A stretch of 64,000 nt of DNA from Roseateles sp. (GTDB lineage: Bacteria > Pseudomonadota > Gammaproteobacteria > Burkholderiales > Burkholderiaceae_C). The DNA is taken from the NCBI GenBank assembly GCA_019234295.1, contig JAFALK010000046.1, positions 62,001 to 126,000 on the forward strand. Direction: 5' to 3'. Below, piece by piece: positions 1 to 7,726 of the stretch. Numbering within the stretch: the first letter of the stretch is position 1; each line of letters begins with the position of its first letter. A model generated the notes under the pieces. That model saw nothing but the letters and a program-made list of their open reading frames with translations. It was not told the DNA's origin and ran no database searches. The translations under genes were made by a program, and so were the position numbers.

Positions 1-593
1 GGGGAAAGGGCATAACCCGCAATTTCGACGCATTGCCCGGCGGCCAGTTGTTGGCGCATCTGTTCCATCAGACCCTTGGCTCCGCCACCCTGCATTTCGG
101 CAGCGAGCTTGAGGCGCAGGAACTGCTGCAGCAGCGTCTTGCCGGCCGCCGGCGGCTGCCAGAAGCAGAAGTGGGCAGGTTCTTGCAGTTGCCGGGCCGC
201 ATCCACGGCGACCAGGGCGCCGGCCCGGTGCCCCCAGAGCCACAAGGGGGCCGCGGCGTGATCGTCGTCGACTCGACGCAGCCAATCGCACGCTCTAAGC
301 ACGTCCGCGGCCCACGCGGCCCAACTCGCGTCGCCAAAATCACCCGAGCTGTCACCGCAGCCCAGAAGGTCGATCTGCAGCACGCTGTAGCCCGCCTCAG
401 CCAAGCCGCGCGACTGCAGCGCAACCATGCGGCGTGACTTGTGCATCTCTTCGGCCAGCGCATGGACATGCACGACGCGGCCCCGTGGCCTTGCGCCGTG
501 AGCGCGATGAAAGACGCAGAGGCGCTGGCCCCCGGGCCCCCCGCCGCCCGACTCAGCAACCTGCAGGAAGAAGGGCTGTGCGCGCGGCGTCAC
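1..593 (-). CDS. Exosortase A system-associated hydrolase 2 (partial, cut by left edge)
   Basis: Alpha/beta-hydrolase-like protein of the exosortase A-associated hydrolase 2 family (TIGR03101 type). The visible N-terminal ~197 residues begin with a GTG codon at 593 (VTPRAQPFFLQ), 17 nt after the acyl carrier protein stop. Family-like stretches are HVHALAEEMHKSRRM (oxyanion region), SVLQIDLLGCGDSSGDFGDA, and LWGHRAGALVAVD at the nucleophile-elbow position, where the usual Ser is replaced by Arg-Ala (GHRAG). No stop occurs before base 1, so the C-terminus lies outside the window. It follows the carrier-protein gene directly and is probably co-transcribed with it. The substrate is unknown; members occur in genomes with exosortase A and PEP-CTERM proteins. 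The family call is recognition from memory, not a search. Confidence 0.82.
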   Translation of the reverse strand, partial: MTPRAQPFFLQVAESGGGGPGGQRLCVFHRAHGARPRGRVVHVHALAEEMHKSRRMVALQSRGLAEAGYSVLQIDLLGCGDSSGDFGDASWAAWAADVLRACDWLRRVDDDHAAAPLWLWGHRAGALVAVDAARQLQEPAHFCFWQPPAAGKTLLQQFLRLKLAAEMQGGGAKGLMEQMRQQLAAGQCVEIAGYALS

Positions 594-610
594 GGGCAAG
601 CGACGCCGGC

Positions 611-862
611 TCAGGCCGCCAACTTGGAGGCGACAAAGTCGGTCAAGGAGCCGACGGTGGCGAAGATGTCGCCGCTCATCTCGTCGTCATCGATCATCAG
701 GCCCAGGCGGTCCTCGAGGCTGGTGATCAGGCTCACGACGGCCATGGAGTCAAACTCAGGCAGCGCGCCGAACAGCGGCGTGTCCCGCTTGAATGTGCTG
801 CTGCGCCCGCCTAGGCTCAGCACGTCGTCGAGGATACGGATGACTTCTTGTTGGGTGTCCAT
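611..862 (-). CDS. Acyl carrier protein, exosortase A system-associated
   Basis: An 83-residue acidic carrier protein. The motif EFDSMAVVSLI around residues 48-58 carries the Ser that would receive 4'-phosphopantetheine, and the C-terminal half has the acidic helix typical of acyl carrier proteins (LEDRLGLMIDDDE). It is divergent from the acyl-CoA ligase at 1014 and directly precedes the hydrolase on its own strand, matching the usual company of the exosortase A module, where a dedicated ACP, ligase and decarboxylase occur together. It probably accepts an acyl or aminoacyl group activated by the ligase. The actual cargo is not known. The ATG start at 862 is the only reasonable one. Confidence 0.87.
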   Translation of the reverse strand: MDTQQEVIRILDDVLSLGGRSSTFKRDTPLFGALPEFDSMAVVSLITSLEDRLGLMIDDDEMSGDIFATVGSLTDFVASKLAA

Positions 863-1013
863 CGGTCTTGAGTCCCAGCTGGGGCGGCAGGGCGCCCACG
901 CTTTTCATGGTGCCGCATCTTAGCCGCAGGCCCCTTGCTCCCCGGGGCGGGCGACCCCCGTGACGCAGGGGCTGTGAGATACTTTTTCGGCTCTCTCCCA
1001 ACACCTGCTTTCA
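863..1013. promoter_or_regulatory. Divergent promoter region between ACP and ligase
   Basis: About 150 bp separates the minus-strand ACP/hydrolase pair from the plus-strand ligase/decarboxylase pair, so both promoters must lie here or further inside the genes. No convincing -35/-10 pair was found on either strand, and no Shine-Dalgarno sequence is obvious before the ligase ATG. GC-rich inverted segments around 944-980 could fold but have no T-run. The regulatory role is inferred from gene orientation only. Confidence 0.3.
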
Positions 1014-2624
1014 ATGCCGACACGTCCGCTCGAATCGACCCTGTTGCATGAACTGATCCTGTTGGGGGCCGAGCGGCGTGGCGATGCGCTGGCCCTGACC
1101 CACGGCGGCGAACATCTGAGCTATGCGGATCTGGCGGCTGCCACGCGGTCATTCGCGAATGGTCTGCTCGATCTGGGCGTGCAGCGTGGCGAGCGCGTGG
1201 CCATCTACCTGGAGAAGCGTTTCGAGGCGGTGATCGCGAGCTTCGGCGCGCCGGCTGCTGGGGGCGTGTTCGTGCCGCTCAATCCGCTGCTCAAGCCCGA
1301 GCAGGTTGGCTTCATCCTTCGAGATTGCGGCGTGCGGGTGCTGGTCACTTCGCCGGAGCGCTACGCCCTGTTGACCGAGACACTCGGCGATTGCCCCGAG
1401 TTGCGCCACGTCGTGCTGACGGCCGCTGCGGCCGATGCCAAGCCCGTGGCCGGGCAGGCCATGCACGACTGGCGCGCGCTCCTGCAGGCATCAGGCCGGA
1501 CCGGCCACCGGGTGATCGACACCGACATGACTGCCATCCTCTACACCTCGGGCAGTACCGGCAAGCCCAAGGGCGTGGTGCTCTCGCATCGCAACATGGT
1601 GGCGGGCGGCAAGAGCGTGGCCAGCTACCTTGGCAACCATGAGCAAGACAGTCTGCTGGCGGCCTTGCCCCTGTCCTTCGACGCCGGCTTCTCGCAGCTG
1701 ACCACGGCCTTCCACGCGGGCGCGCGCGTTGTGCTCCTGAACTATCTGCTGCCGCGCGACGTGCTGCGCGCCCTGGAACGGGAACGGATCACCGGCCTGA
1801 CCGCCGTGCCCCCGCTGTACATCCAGCTGACCCAGAGCGAGTGGCCGGCCTCCATCGACTCGCACTTGCGCTACTTCGCCAACACCGGCGGCCGCATGCC
1901 GCGCGAGACGCTGGCCGCGCTGCGCGGCCGCGTGCCCTCGGCAAAGCCCTTCCTGATGTACGGCCTGACCGAGGCCTTCCGCTCGACCTATTTGCCGCCC
2001 GAGGAGGTGGACCGCCGTCCTGATTCGATCGGCAAGGCCATCCCCAACGCCGAGATCCTCGTGCTTCGCGAAGACGGCACGCCTTGCCGCCCCGATGAGC
2101 CCGGGGAACTGGTCCACCGCGGCGCCTTGGTCGGCATGGGCTATTGGAACGATGCCGAGAAGACCGCCGAGCGATACAAGGTCCTCATCCCCGGCGATGG
2201 CAGGCCGGGCGCCTTGCAGCAACCGGAATATGCCGTGTTCTCCGGCGATACGGTGCGGATGGACGCTGAGGGCTATCTGTATTTCATTGGCCGGCGCGAC
2301 GAGATGATGAAGACCTCCGGGTACCGGGTCAGTCCTACAGAGGTCGAAGAAGTGCTGTATGCCACCAAGCTGGTCGGCGAATGCGTCGCTTTCGGCGTCG
2401 AGCATGCGACGCTGGGTCAGGCGATCCAGGTCATCGCCACGCCGCCTGCCGGGAACGAAGAGATCGACCTGTCCGCCCTAGTCGCGCAGTGCAAGCAAAG
2501 GATGCCGGCCTACATGGTTCCCGCCGATATTGCGGTGCGCCCGGGCCCGCTGCCGCGCAACCCCAATGGCAAGATCGATCGCAAGCTGTTGTCGACAGAA
2601 TGGATGGAGCAGGACCGCTCATGA
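1014..2624 (+). CDS. Acyl-CoA ligase (AMP-forming), exosortase A system-associated
   Basis: A 536-residue member of the ANL adenylating superfamily, of the exosortase A-associated ligase type (TIGR03098). The P-loop-like AMP motif is YTSGSTGKPKGVVLSHRN near residues 178-195. The A5-like motif is LMYGLTEAFRSTYLP, the hinge region is SGDTVRMDAEGYLYFIGRRDEMMKTSGYRVSP, and the C-terminal lysine motif is LPRNPNGKIDRK. It probably adenylates a carboxylic acid and loads it onto the neighbouring acyl carrier protein. Its stop overlaps the decarboxylase start (ATGA at 2621-2624), so the two are translationally coupled. The natural substrate is unknown; a role in the polysaccharide linked to PEP-CTERM sorting is inferred from family context. 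Confidence 0.9.
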   Translation: MPTRPLESTLLHELILLGAERRGDALALTHGGEHLSYADLAAATRSFANGLLDLGVQRGERVAIYLEKRFEAVIASFGAPAAGGVFVPLNPLLKPEQVGFILRDCGVRVLVTSPERYALLTETLGDCPELRHVVLTAAAADAKPVAGQAMHDWRALLQASGRTGHRVIDTDMTAILYTSGSTGKPKGVVLSHRNMVAGGKSVASYLGNHEQDSLLAALPLSFDAGFSQLTTAFHAGARVVLLNYLLPRDVLRALERERITGLTAVPPLYIQLTQSEWPASIDSHLRYFANTGGRMPRETLAALRGRVPSAKPFLMYGLTEAFRSTYLPPEEVDRRPDSIGKAIPNAEILVLREDGTPCRPDEPGELVHRGALVGMGYWNDAEKTAERYKVLIPGDGRPGALQQPEYAVFSGDTVRMDAEGYLYFIGRRDEMMKTSGYRVSPTEVEEVLYATKLVGECVAFGVEHATLGQAIQVIATPPAGNEEIDLSALVAQCKQRMPAYMVPADIAVRPGPLPRNPNGKIDRKLLSTEWMEQDRS

Positions 2625-3862
2625 CCGAAGCCAAGAAGCTGCCCGTGCACACCCCCATGTCGCAGTTTCCTGTCGAGGGGGACGAGTTGATCGTTGGCGG
2701 TCAGCCGCTGAGCCGCCTCGCTGCGCGTGTCGGCAGCACGCCTTTTTATGCCTATGACCGGGGACTGCTGAAGGCGCGCGTCGCACAGTTGAGAAGCGTC
2801 CTGCCGCGCGAGGTCAAGCTTCATTACGCGATGAAGGCCAACCCGATGCCGGCCGTGGTCAGCTTGATGGCAAGCATGGTGGACGGTATCGACGTCGCTT
2901 CGGCCGGCGAGCTTCAGGTCGCCCTCGACGCGGGCGCCGATCCTGCCGAGGTCAGCTTCGCCGGGCCCGGCAAGCGCGACGCGGAACTGCGCCAGGCCGT
3001 GGCGGCCGGCGTGCTCGTCAACGTCGAATCGGAGCGCGAGTTGCCGGTGCTGGCGGCGGCTTCTCAGGCGCTTGGCGTGCCCGCTCGCGTCGCCTTGCGC
3101 GTCAACCCTGACTTCGAGCTCAAGGGCTCGGGCATGAAGATGGGCGGGGGGGCCAAACAGTTCGGCATCGATGCAGAGTCACTGCCCGAAGTCCTGCGCC
3201 ATATCGCGTCGATGGGGCTGGCCTTCGAGGGCTTTCATCTCTTCGCAGGCTCGCAGAACCTGCGTGCCGAATCGATCTGCGAGGCGCAGCAAAAATCCTA
3301 CGAGCTGGCCCTGCGGCTGGCCGAGCACGCGCCATCAGCTATCAAGTTCCTGAATCTGGGTGGAGGGTTCGGCATTCCGTATTTCCCGGGAGAACATCCT
3401 CTGGAGCTCGAGCCGATTGGGGCCAACCTTCGGTATCTGGTCGAACGAGCGCGTGGCGACCTTCCGCAGGCGCATTTGGTCATCGAGCTGGGGCGCTATC
3501 TCGTCGGTGAAGCGGGGATCTACGTCACTCGCATCGTGGACCGCAAGGTCTCGCGAGGTCAGGTGTTCCTCGTAGCGGACGGTGGCTTGAACCACCATCT
3601 GTCGGTCTCTGGCAATTTCGGACAGGTCATCCGAAAGAACTACCCCGTCACCGTCGGCACCAAGGCAGGCCACTCTGCGCGAGAAATCTCGTCCGTCGTG
3701 GGCCCCTTATGTACGCCGTTGGACTTGCTGGCCGACAAGATGGAACTGCCGGTGGCCGAGGTGGGCGACTTGGTCGTTGTCTTCCAGTCAGGAGCCTATG
3801 GCCGCAGCGCCAGTCCACAGGATTTTCTCGGCCATCCGCATTGCACCGAAGTGCTGACCTGA
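2621..3862 (+). CDS. Pyridoxal-dependent decarboxylase, exosortase A system-associated
   Basis: A 413-residue fold-III PLP decarboxylase (Orn/Lys/DAP decarboxylase family 2), of the exosortase A-associated type (TIGR03099). The PLP lysine lies in KLHYAMKANPMP near residue 69. Other family motifs are HLFAGSQN, the glycine-rich phosphate loop FLNLGGGFGIPYFPGE, ELGRYLVGEAGIYVTRIVDRK, and the C-terminal GAYGRSASPQDFLGHP. The ATG at 2621 was chosen because it overlaps the ligase stop by 4 nt and starts just before the conserved region; the reading frame is open further upstream, inside the ligase gene. It probably makes an amine from an amino acid for the ligase/ACP pathway. The substrate cannot be read from sequence; diaminopimelate and ornithine relatives share the same motifs. 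Confidence 0.9.
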   Translation: MTEAKKLPVHTPMSQFPVEGDELIVGGQPLSRLAARVGSTPFYAYDRGLLKARVAQLRSVLPREVKLHYAMKANPMPAVVSLMASMVDGIDVASAGELQVALDAGADPAEVSFAGPGKRDAELRQAVAAGVLVNVESERELPVLAAASQALGVPARVALRVNPDFELKGSGMKMGGGAKQFGIDAESLPEVLRHIASMGLAFEGFHLFAGSQNLRAESICEAQQKSYELALRLAEHAPSAIKFLNLGGGFGIPYFPGEHPLELEPIGANLRYLVERARGDLPQAHLVIELGRYLVGEAGIYVTRIVDRKVSRGQVFLVADGGLNHHLSVSGNFGQVIRKNYPVTVGTKAGHSAREISSVVGPLCTPLDLLADKMELPVAEVGDLVVVFQSGAYGRSASPQDFLGHPHCTEVLT

Positions 3863-3902
3863 CAACTCGCATTCCTGCGACTACCTCCAAAGGCCGACCG
3901 CC

Positions 3903-4874
3903 ATGCTCGTCCGCATTGAGAAGGACTGGGGATACCCGGATTTCCGTCGTCAGTCCCGGGGATTCAGCGCAACCTGGGACGGCATCAGGTTCACGGACGA
4001 GCCCGTGCGTGATTGCGATCTCCTGGTGGTCTTCAATAGTCCGGTGCGCGACATTCGCGTGAACTGTCCACCCGGCAATCGATGGCTGTTCACACAGGAG
4101 TCCCCCATCGAGATGTACCGTTGGCACACCGACTCGTTCAAGTACTTCGATCGCGTGTTCACTTACTGGGGGGACGAGATATCCCCCAATATCGAGCATG
4201 AGCAAACCTCGCTGCCCTGGCATGTGGGACGAAGCTACGACCAGTTGATGGCGCTGGGACGCGAGGAGGCGTTGGCCGCGAAGGTTCGCAACCTGTCGTG
4301 GGTGACCAGCAACGCGACTCACAAGGAAGGGCACAAGTTGCGGATGGCCTTAAAGAGCCATCTGGAGAGCTCGGGCATGCCCTTTGATCTGTTCGGCCGC
4401 GGTTTTTCTCCGATTGCTGACAAATTCGACGGCATCTTTCCGTACAAGTACAGCTTGGCGATCGAGAACTACCGGTGCGCCGACTACTGGACCGAAAAAA
4501 TTGCCGATTGCTTCCTAAGTTGGACCATGCCTGTCTACTGGGGGGCGAGCAACATTCGCGACTATTTTCCTGCTGAAGCGATGTTGGAAATCGACCCAGG
4601 CGATCCGGTGGCAGCCTTGCGTGTGATCCAGGAGGCAATCCAAAGTGGTCGGTACGAGAGGGGGCTTGACGCCATCGCGCACGCTCGGGATCTGGTGCTG
4701 AACAAGTATCAGTTGTTCCCCCACATTGTTCAGCTGCTCAGTCAACGAGAAGCCCCGTCACTGTCGTCGCGGCAGGCCGCGTTCATCCCTGCGCACCCTC
4801 ATCACTACAAAAACGAGACTCGCCTCGGCATGGTTCGCCGGTTGGTGAAACGCCAATTGTTGAAGCTCTCTTGA
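3903..4874 (+). CDS. Glycosyltransferase family 10 (alpha-fucosyltransferase-like)
   Basis: A 323-residue protein whose C-terminal half carries the GT10 signature: FDGIFPYKYSLAIENYRCADYWTEKIADCFLSWTMPVYWG, here split as YKYSLAIEN, DYWTEKIADCF and MPVYWGA, around residues 185-220. GT10 enzymes transfer fucose from GDP-fucose in alpha-1,3/1,4 linkage, but bacterial members of the wider family may use other donors. There is no signal peptide or membrane segment, so it is probably a cytoplasmic or peripheral enzyme acting on lipid-linked sugar. It lies 40 nt after the exosortase-associated decarboxylase on the same strand and converges on a GT2 gene, which suggests polysaccharide assembly. The GT10 fold call is firm; the fucose donor is an inference. 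Confidence 0.78.
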   Translation: MLVRIEKDWGYPDFRRQSRGFSATWDGIRFTDEPVRDCDLLVVFNSPVRDIRVNCPPGNRWLFTQESPIEMYRWHTDSFKYFDRVFTYWGDEISPNIEHEQTSLPWHVGRSYDQLMALGREEALAAKVRNLSWVTSNATHKEGHKLRMALKSHLESSGMPFDLFGRGFSPIADKFDGIFPYKYSLAIENYRCADYWTEKIADCFLSWTMPVYWGASNIRDYFPAEAMLEIDPGDPVAALRVIQEAIQSGRYERGLDAIAHARDLVLNKYQLFPHIVQLLSQREAPSLSSRQAAFIPAHPHHYKNETRLGMVRRLVKRQLLKLS

Positions 4875-4899
4875 GCGCGACTTGGCTGCGATTCGGGGC

Positions 4900-5874
4900 T
4901 CAGCTTCCTGCCGCGATCATGCTGCGTAGCAGATGGCGCAATCTCAGGGCTCGCCACGCCCCCGATGGGCGCAGGTCCAAGAGCACCAGTCGCAAGCCTC
5001 GAAAGTATTCGGCGAGCCCGGTCTGGCTGCAGCTATATAGGTATTCGACAGTGACTCGCTGCATCTGCTCTGTGCAGGCCCGCCGGTAGCCGCGGTCTAC
5101 GCGAACTTTTGGATGAGCGGCGATGACCAAGAGCGCGCGCAGCATGTTTTCACTGTTGCGCTGGGCGTTCTTGGGCTGCGTCATGTTTTCGGTATGCCAT
5201 CGGTACTTTGTGATGGGGTGGGGGCAGTAAATGAAGTCACCCTTGAAGAGCAGGCGAACAAGAAACTCGCGATCCTCCGATGTCCGCAGGGACTCGTTGA
5301 AAATGCCAACCTCATCGAGGACCTTCGCGGAAAACATCAGGCTGGATGGCTTGATGAAGTTGCCCTGAATCAGGCGGGGCATTGCATCTCGGCCAATACG
5401 AAGAAAGTCCGTGCCAGGAACAGGTTTACCAAACACCTGCGAGGGCCGGTCCCAGAAGTCGTCGTACAGCTGCGTCTGCAAGACGTTGTCAACGAACAAG
5501 CGACCAGCTCCGTAAGCGGCCACCACGTCAGGGGTACGCCGAATGGCTGACGCCAGTTGTTCAAGGTGTGTGGCCTCGAAAATGTCATCAGAGTCCAGGA
5601 GTGCGATCCAGTCGCCGGTCGCCCGCCGGATACCGGTGTTGCGTGCGCCTGGAGGCCCCTGGTTCACGATGTCTATGACGATGAACTCGAACGGCAAGTT
5701 GCGGCCGAGCGCCCACTGGCGAGCGATCGCGCTGGTGTGGTCCCTGGAGCCATCGTTGATCAGAATGAGTTCAACCGGCAGATGCGTCTGTGCCGCAACG
5801 CTCTCTAGAGCGTCGACGATGAATTCCGCCGCGTTGTATGCTGGGATGACAACGGAGATGCGGATGTCGTTCAT
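4900..5874 (-). CDS. Glycosyltransferase family 2
   Basis: A 324-residue GT-A fold enzyme. The N-terminus RISVVIPAYNAAEFIVDALES is the standard GT2 nucleotide-binding strand. ILINDGSRDHT follows, then ARNTGIRRATGDWIALLDSDD with the DxD motif near residues 95-97. The C-terminal part (TSEDREFLVRLLFKGDFIYCPHPITKYRWH) resembles family members that extend polysaccharide repeat units, with ED as the likely catalytic acid region. No membrane helix is evident, so it probably works on the inner membrane face. It converges with the GT10 gene (25-nt gap) and lies next to the exosortase A accessory module. Donor and acceptor cannot be deduced. Confidence 0.88.
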   Translation of the reverse strand: MNDIRISVVIPAYNAAEFIVDALESVAAQTHLPVELILINDGSRDHTSAIARQWALGRNLPFEFIVIDIVNQGPPGARNTGIRRATGDWIALLDSDDIFEATHLEQLASAIRRTPDVVAAYGAGRLFVDNVLQTQLYDDFWDRPSQVFGKPVPGTDFLRIGRDAMPRLIQGNFIKPSSLMFSAKVLDEVGIFNESLRTSEDREFLVRLLFKGDFIYCPHPITKYRWHTENMTQPKNAQRNSENMLRALLVIAAHPKVRVDRGYRRACTEQMQRVTVEYLYSCSQTGLAEYFRGLRLVLLDLRPSGAWRALRLRHLLRSMIAAGS

Positions 5875-6286
5875 GGGCTCTCGGTTGACGGTGTTGGGGT
5901 TGCGGCGACTCGGGGCGAATCGGATGCGATTGCCTCCGCCGCAGGGCCTTTATTGAGTGCCCGGAAATATAGCTTGACTCGCGGCGGTCCCGTCGCGGTT
6001 CGGCCACATCAGGCGCCTTCGATCCGGCGGCTCGCCAGTCCGATATTGCGAAGGACGGTGGGTAACGGGCTTGAGATGAACTCACCGAGAAAATGAGGGC
6101 CCGAACTCATGCAAGGGCGCACATTGCTTGTTCTTTGCGTTGCCGCAAGGTCTTTCAATCGTGCCATCAGCCCGGCTTCCGTTGCCACCTGAGCGGGCGA
6201 GTCGGCAGGGTGTTGAGTGTGTCGTTCATGCGGCCAGCAGGGGATTTTTGTCTCGCGGTCTGCCTTGCAGTGCGTGCCGACAATGC
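5875..6286. other. Intergenic stretch without a recognised gene
   Basis: About 410 bases between the GT2 start and the tRNA-Ser terminator. The short open frames here have no recognisable domain, no clear ribosome site and unusual composition for this genome. The promoter of the GT2 gene should lie in its left part. No tRNA-like fold or strong repeat was seen. Confidence 0.4.
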
Positions 6287-6312
6287 AAAAAGCCCCGGCT
6301 GACGGGGCTTTG
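6287..6312 (-). terminator. Intrinsic terminator after tRNA-Ser
   Basis: Read on the minus strand, a 9-bp perfect stem (AAAGCCCCG at 6289-6297 with CGGGGCTTT at 6303-6311, 5-nt loop) ends in a T-rich tail. It lies about 45 bases past the 3' end of the tRNA-Ser gene in its transcription direction. Confidence 0.8.
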
Positions 6313-6354
6313 CGTGGAATTCTAGGATCCTGCTGGACTCTAAAGACCTTGTCC

Positions 6355-6445
<91 letters not shown>

Positions 6446-6499
6446 AGGTGAGCCCGCGACTATAGCGTACTTTTGCGGAGCTCCCTGGAAATTCGCGAC

Positions 6500-6907
6500 T
6501 CAGTCGACGATCAAGTTGCCGTTGGTGTCAGGCTTGCGCTTGGCCAGGGTCAGCGCGAGGACGCCGTTATCGAGCTTAGCGCTCGATTCCGCCTGGCTGA
6601 TCTCCTGCGGCAGGCTCAGGCTGCGGGCGAACCGGGTGAGCGAGCGCTCGGCGTGCAACACGCGCTCGCCTTCAACGGTGGCGCGGGTCTGCTCCGCATC
6701 GACCGAGAGGCGGCGGCCGTCGATGGCGATCTTGACGGCCTGTTTGTCGACGCCGGGCAGGTCGAGGCGAACGACGTAGGAGGTGTCGGTCTCGCTGACG
6801 TCGATGGCGGGGCTTTGCAGGGCCACGGCCTCGGGATCAACGGCGAACAGGCGGTCCAGACGGCGATGCAGGTCGGCGGTCGAGCGGCTCAGAGGAATCA
6901 AGAACAT
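6500..6907 (-). CDS. Hsp20/alpha-crystallin family small heat-shock protein
   Basis: A 135-residue ATP-independent holdase chaperone of the Hsp20 family. The alpha-crystallin domain spans about residues 34-130: SPAIDVSETDTSYVVRLDLPGV at its start, and near the end the sequence SSAKLDNGVLALTLAKR, which contains the conserved GVL motif. The C-terminal tail is short and ends KPDTNGNLIVD; NLIVD resembles the I-x-I/V anchor of oligomeric sHsps, but imperfectly. An AGGAG ribosome site lies 6 nt before the ATG at 6907. A sigma-32-like promoter lies 50-80 bp upstream, which supports heat-inducible expression. It is monocistronic between tRNA-Ser and the divergent rpsO leader. Confidence 0.92.
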   Translation of the reverse strand: MFLIPLSRSTADLHRRLDRLFAVDPEAVALQSPAIDVSETDTSYVVRLDLPGVDKQAVKIAIDGRRLSVDAEQTRATVEGERVLHAERSLTRFARSLSLPQEISQAESSAKLDNGVLALTLAKRKPDTNGNLIVD

Positions 6908-6957
6908 GGCAATCTCCTATCGGTGGTGGGGTAGGGCGCTGTGCCCATGAATCCGAA

Positions 6958-6984
6958 TTTGGAGCGCCGGGCGGGGCTTCAAGA
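6958..6984 (-). promoter_or_regulatory. Sigma-32-like heat-shock promoter of the hsp20 gene
   Basis: On the minus strand a perfect CTTGAA (-35 element, 6979-6984) is followed after 13 nt by CTCCAAAT (6958-6965), close to the sigma-32 -10 consensus CCCCATnT. The distance to the hsp20 ATG (about 50 nt) is suitable. Sequence match only; expression was not tested. Confidence 0.5.
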
Positions 6985-7074
6985 GCGGGTGAAAATATGG
7001 TTCTCGGGGGCTTGAAGCGGCCTGCGCCGACCCGACATGGGCGCGCCTGCCTGGCTTGGGGCGCAAATCTGGGC

Positions 7075-7258
7075 TAAAATCACGCGTTCCCTGGCTCCAA
7101 AGCCTAGGAATGAAGAAGCAGCACGGCACGAGTCGGTTTCACTCGTGTCCGCAAGTCAAATCTGGAAACCGTCTCACGTGCGTCGTGGTCAGGGCATTGT
7201 CCTGCCATGCGTTCCGAGGGCGGAATCCGCATCGGGACACCGATCCCAGGAACGCACC
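7075..7258 (+). promoter_or_regulatory. rpsO promoter region and structured leader
   Basis: A -10-like TAAAAT lies at 7075-7080; a convincing -35 is not visible. The ~170-nt leader that follows holds two clear hairpins. The first is a perfect 7-bp stem CACGAGT/ACTCGTG (7127-7133 with 7141-7147). The second is a 10-bp stem with a 2-nt bulge (ATGCGTTCCG at 7207-7216, CGGAA at 7221-7225, CGCAT at 7228-7232), which ends 26 nt before the rpsO ATG. S15 represses its own translation through leader structures in several bacteria, so this is a candidate autoregulatory element. Confidence 0.4.
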
Positions 7259-7519
7259 ATGAGCATCAACAAGCAAGAAATCGTCGCCGCTAACGCCCGC
7301 GCCGCCAATGACACCGGTTCGCCGGAAGTCCAGGTGGCTCTGCTGACGGCCCGCATCAACGCGCTGACCCCCCACTTCAAGACCCACGCCAAGGATCACC
7401 ACGGCCGTCGCGGTCTGCTGAAGATGGTCAACTCGCGCAAGAGCCTGCTGGCCTACCTGAAGCGCACGGACGCTGATCGCTACACCGCGCTGATCCAGAA
7501 GCTGGGCCTGCGCAAGTAA
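7259..7519 (+). CDS. rpsO: 30S ribosomal protein S15
   Basis: An 86-residue primary 16S rRNA-binding protein of the 30S platform. Conserved S15 features are [45 protein letters not shown] (the HxxDHHSRRGL-type motif) and the C-terminal [14 protein letters not shown]. The ATG at 7259 was chosen because it gives the family-typical N-terminus; the frame is open further upstream, but that part has no S15 similarity. A hairpin with a T-rich tail follows directly, then pnp, the classical rpsO-pnp order of proteobacteria. Confidence 0.98.
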   Translation: MSINKQEIVAANARAANDTGSPEVQVALLTARINALTPHFKTHAKDHHGRRGLLKMVNSRKSLLAYLKRTDADRYTALIQKLGLRK

Positions 7520-7535
7520 TTCTCGGCGACGAATG

Positions 7536-7573
7536 AAGAGCCTGTCTGGTCACCCCCAGTACAGGCTCTTTGC
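7536..7573 (+). terminator. Intrinsic terminator after rpsO
   Basis: A 10-bp perfect stem (AAGAGCCTGT at 7536-7545, ACAGGCTCTT at 7561-7570) with a 15-nt loop is followed by T-rich sequence. It starts 17 nt after the rpsO stop and would separate rpsO from pnp, perhaps with readthrough as in E. coli. Confidence 0.7.
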
Positions 7574-7616
7574 GTTTGAAGCATTTCATCGGAGTTGGGC
7601 TGACGTGACGCTGCTG

Positions 7617-7670
7617 TGTCATTCCAAGGACCCTGCGATCTACGGATCCGGCAGAGTCGTTGGAATGGCA
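7617..7670 (+). promoter_or_regulatory. Long hairpin in the pnp leader (candidate RNase III site)
   Basis: The arm at 7617-7636 pairs with 7651-7670 over 20 positions: 18 pairs including one G-U, two mismatches, and a 14-nt loop. The hairpin ends 56 nt before the pnp start codon. In E. coli the pnp mRNA leader forms a long hairpin that is cut by RNase III as the first step of PNPase autoregulation. Position and size match that model, but the sequence itself is different, so the function is inferred. Confidence 0.6.
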
Positions 7671-7726
7671 TTGCGTCAAACCCAGACTGCTCCCTTCAAT
7701 CAACAAGGACAAACTGGAGAGAAGCA

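Noticed and set aside
944-980. GC-rich inverted segments before the acyl-CoA ligase as a terminator
   Set aside because: No T-run on either strand and no gene that would need to end there.
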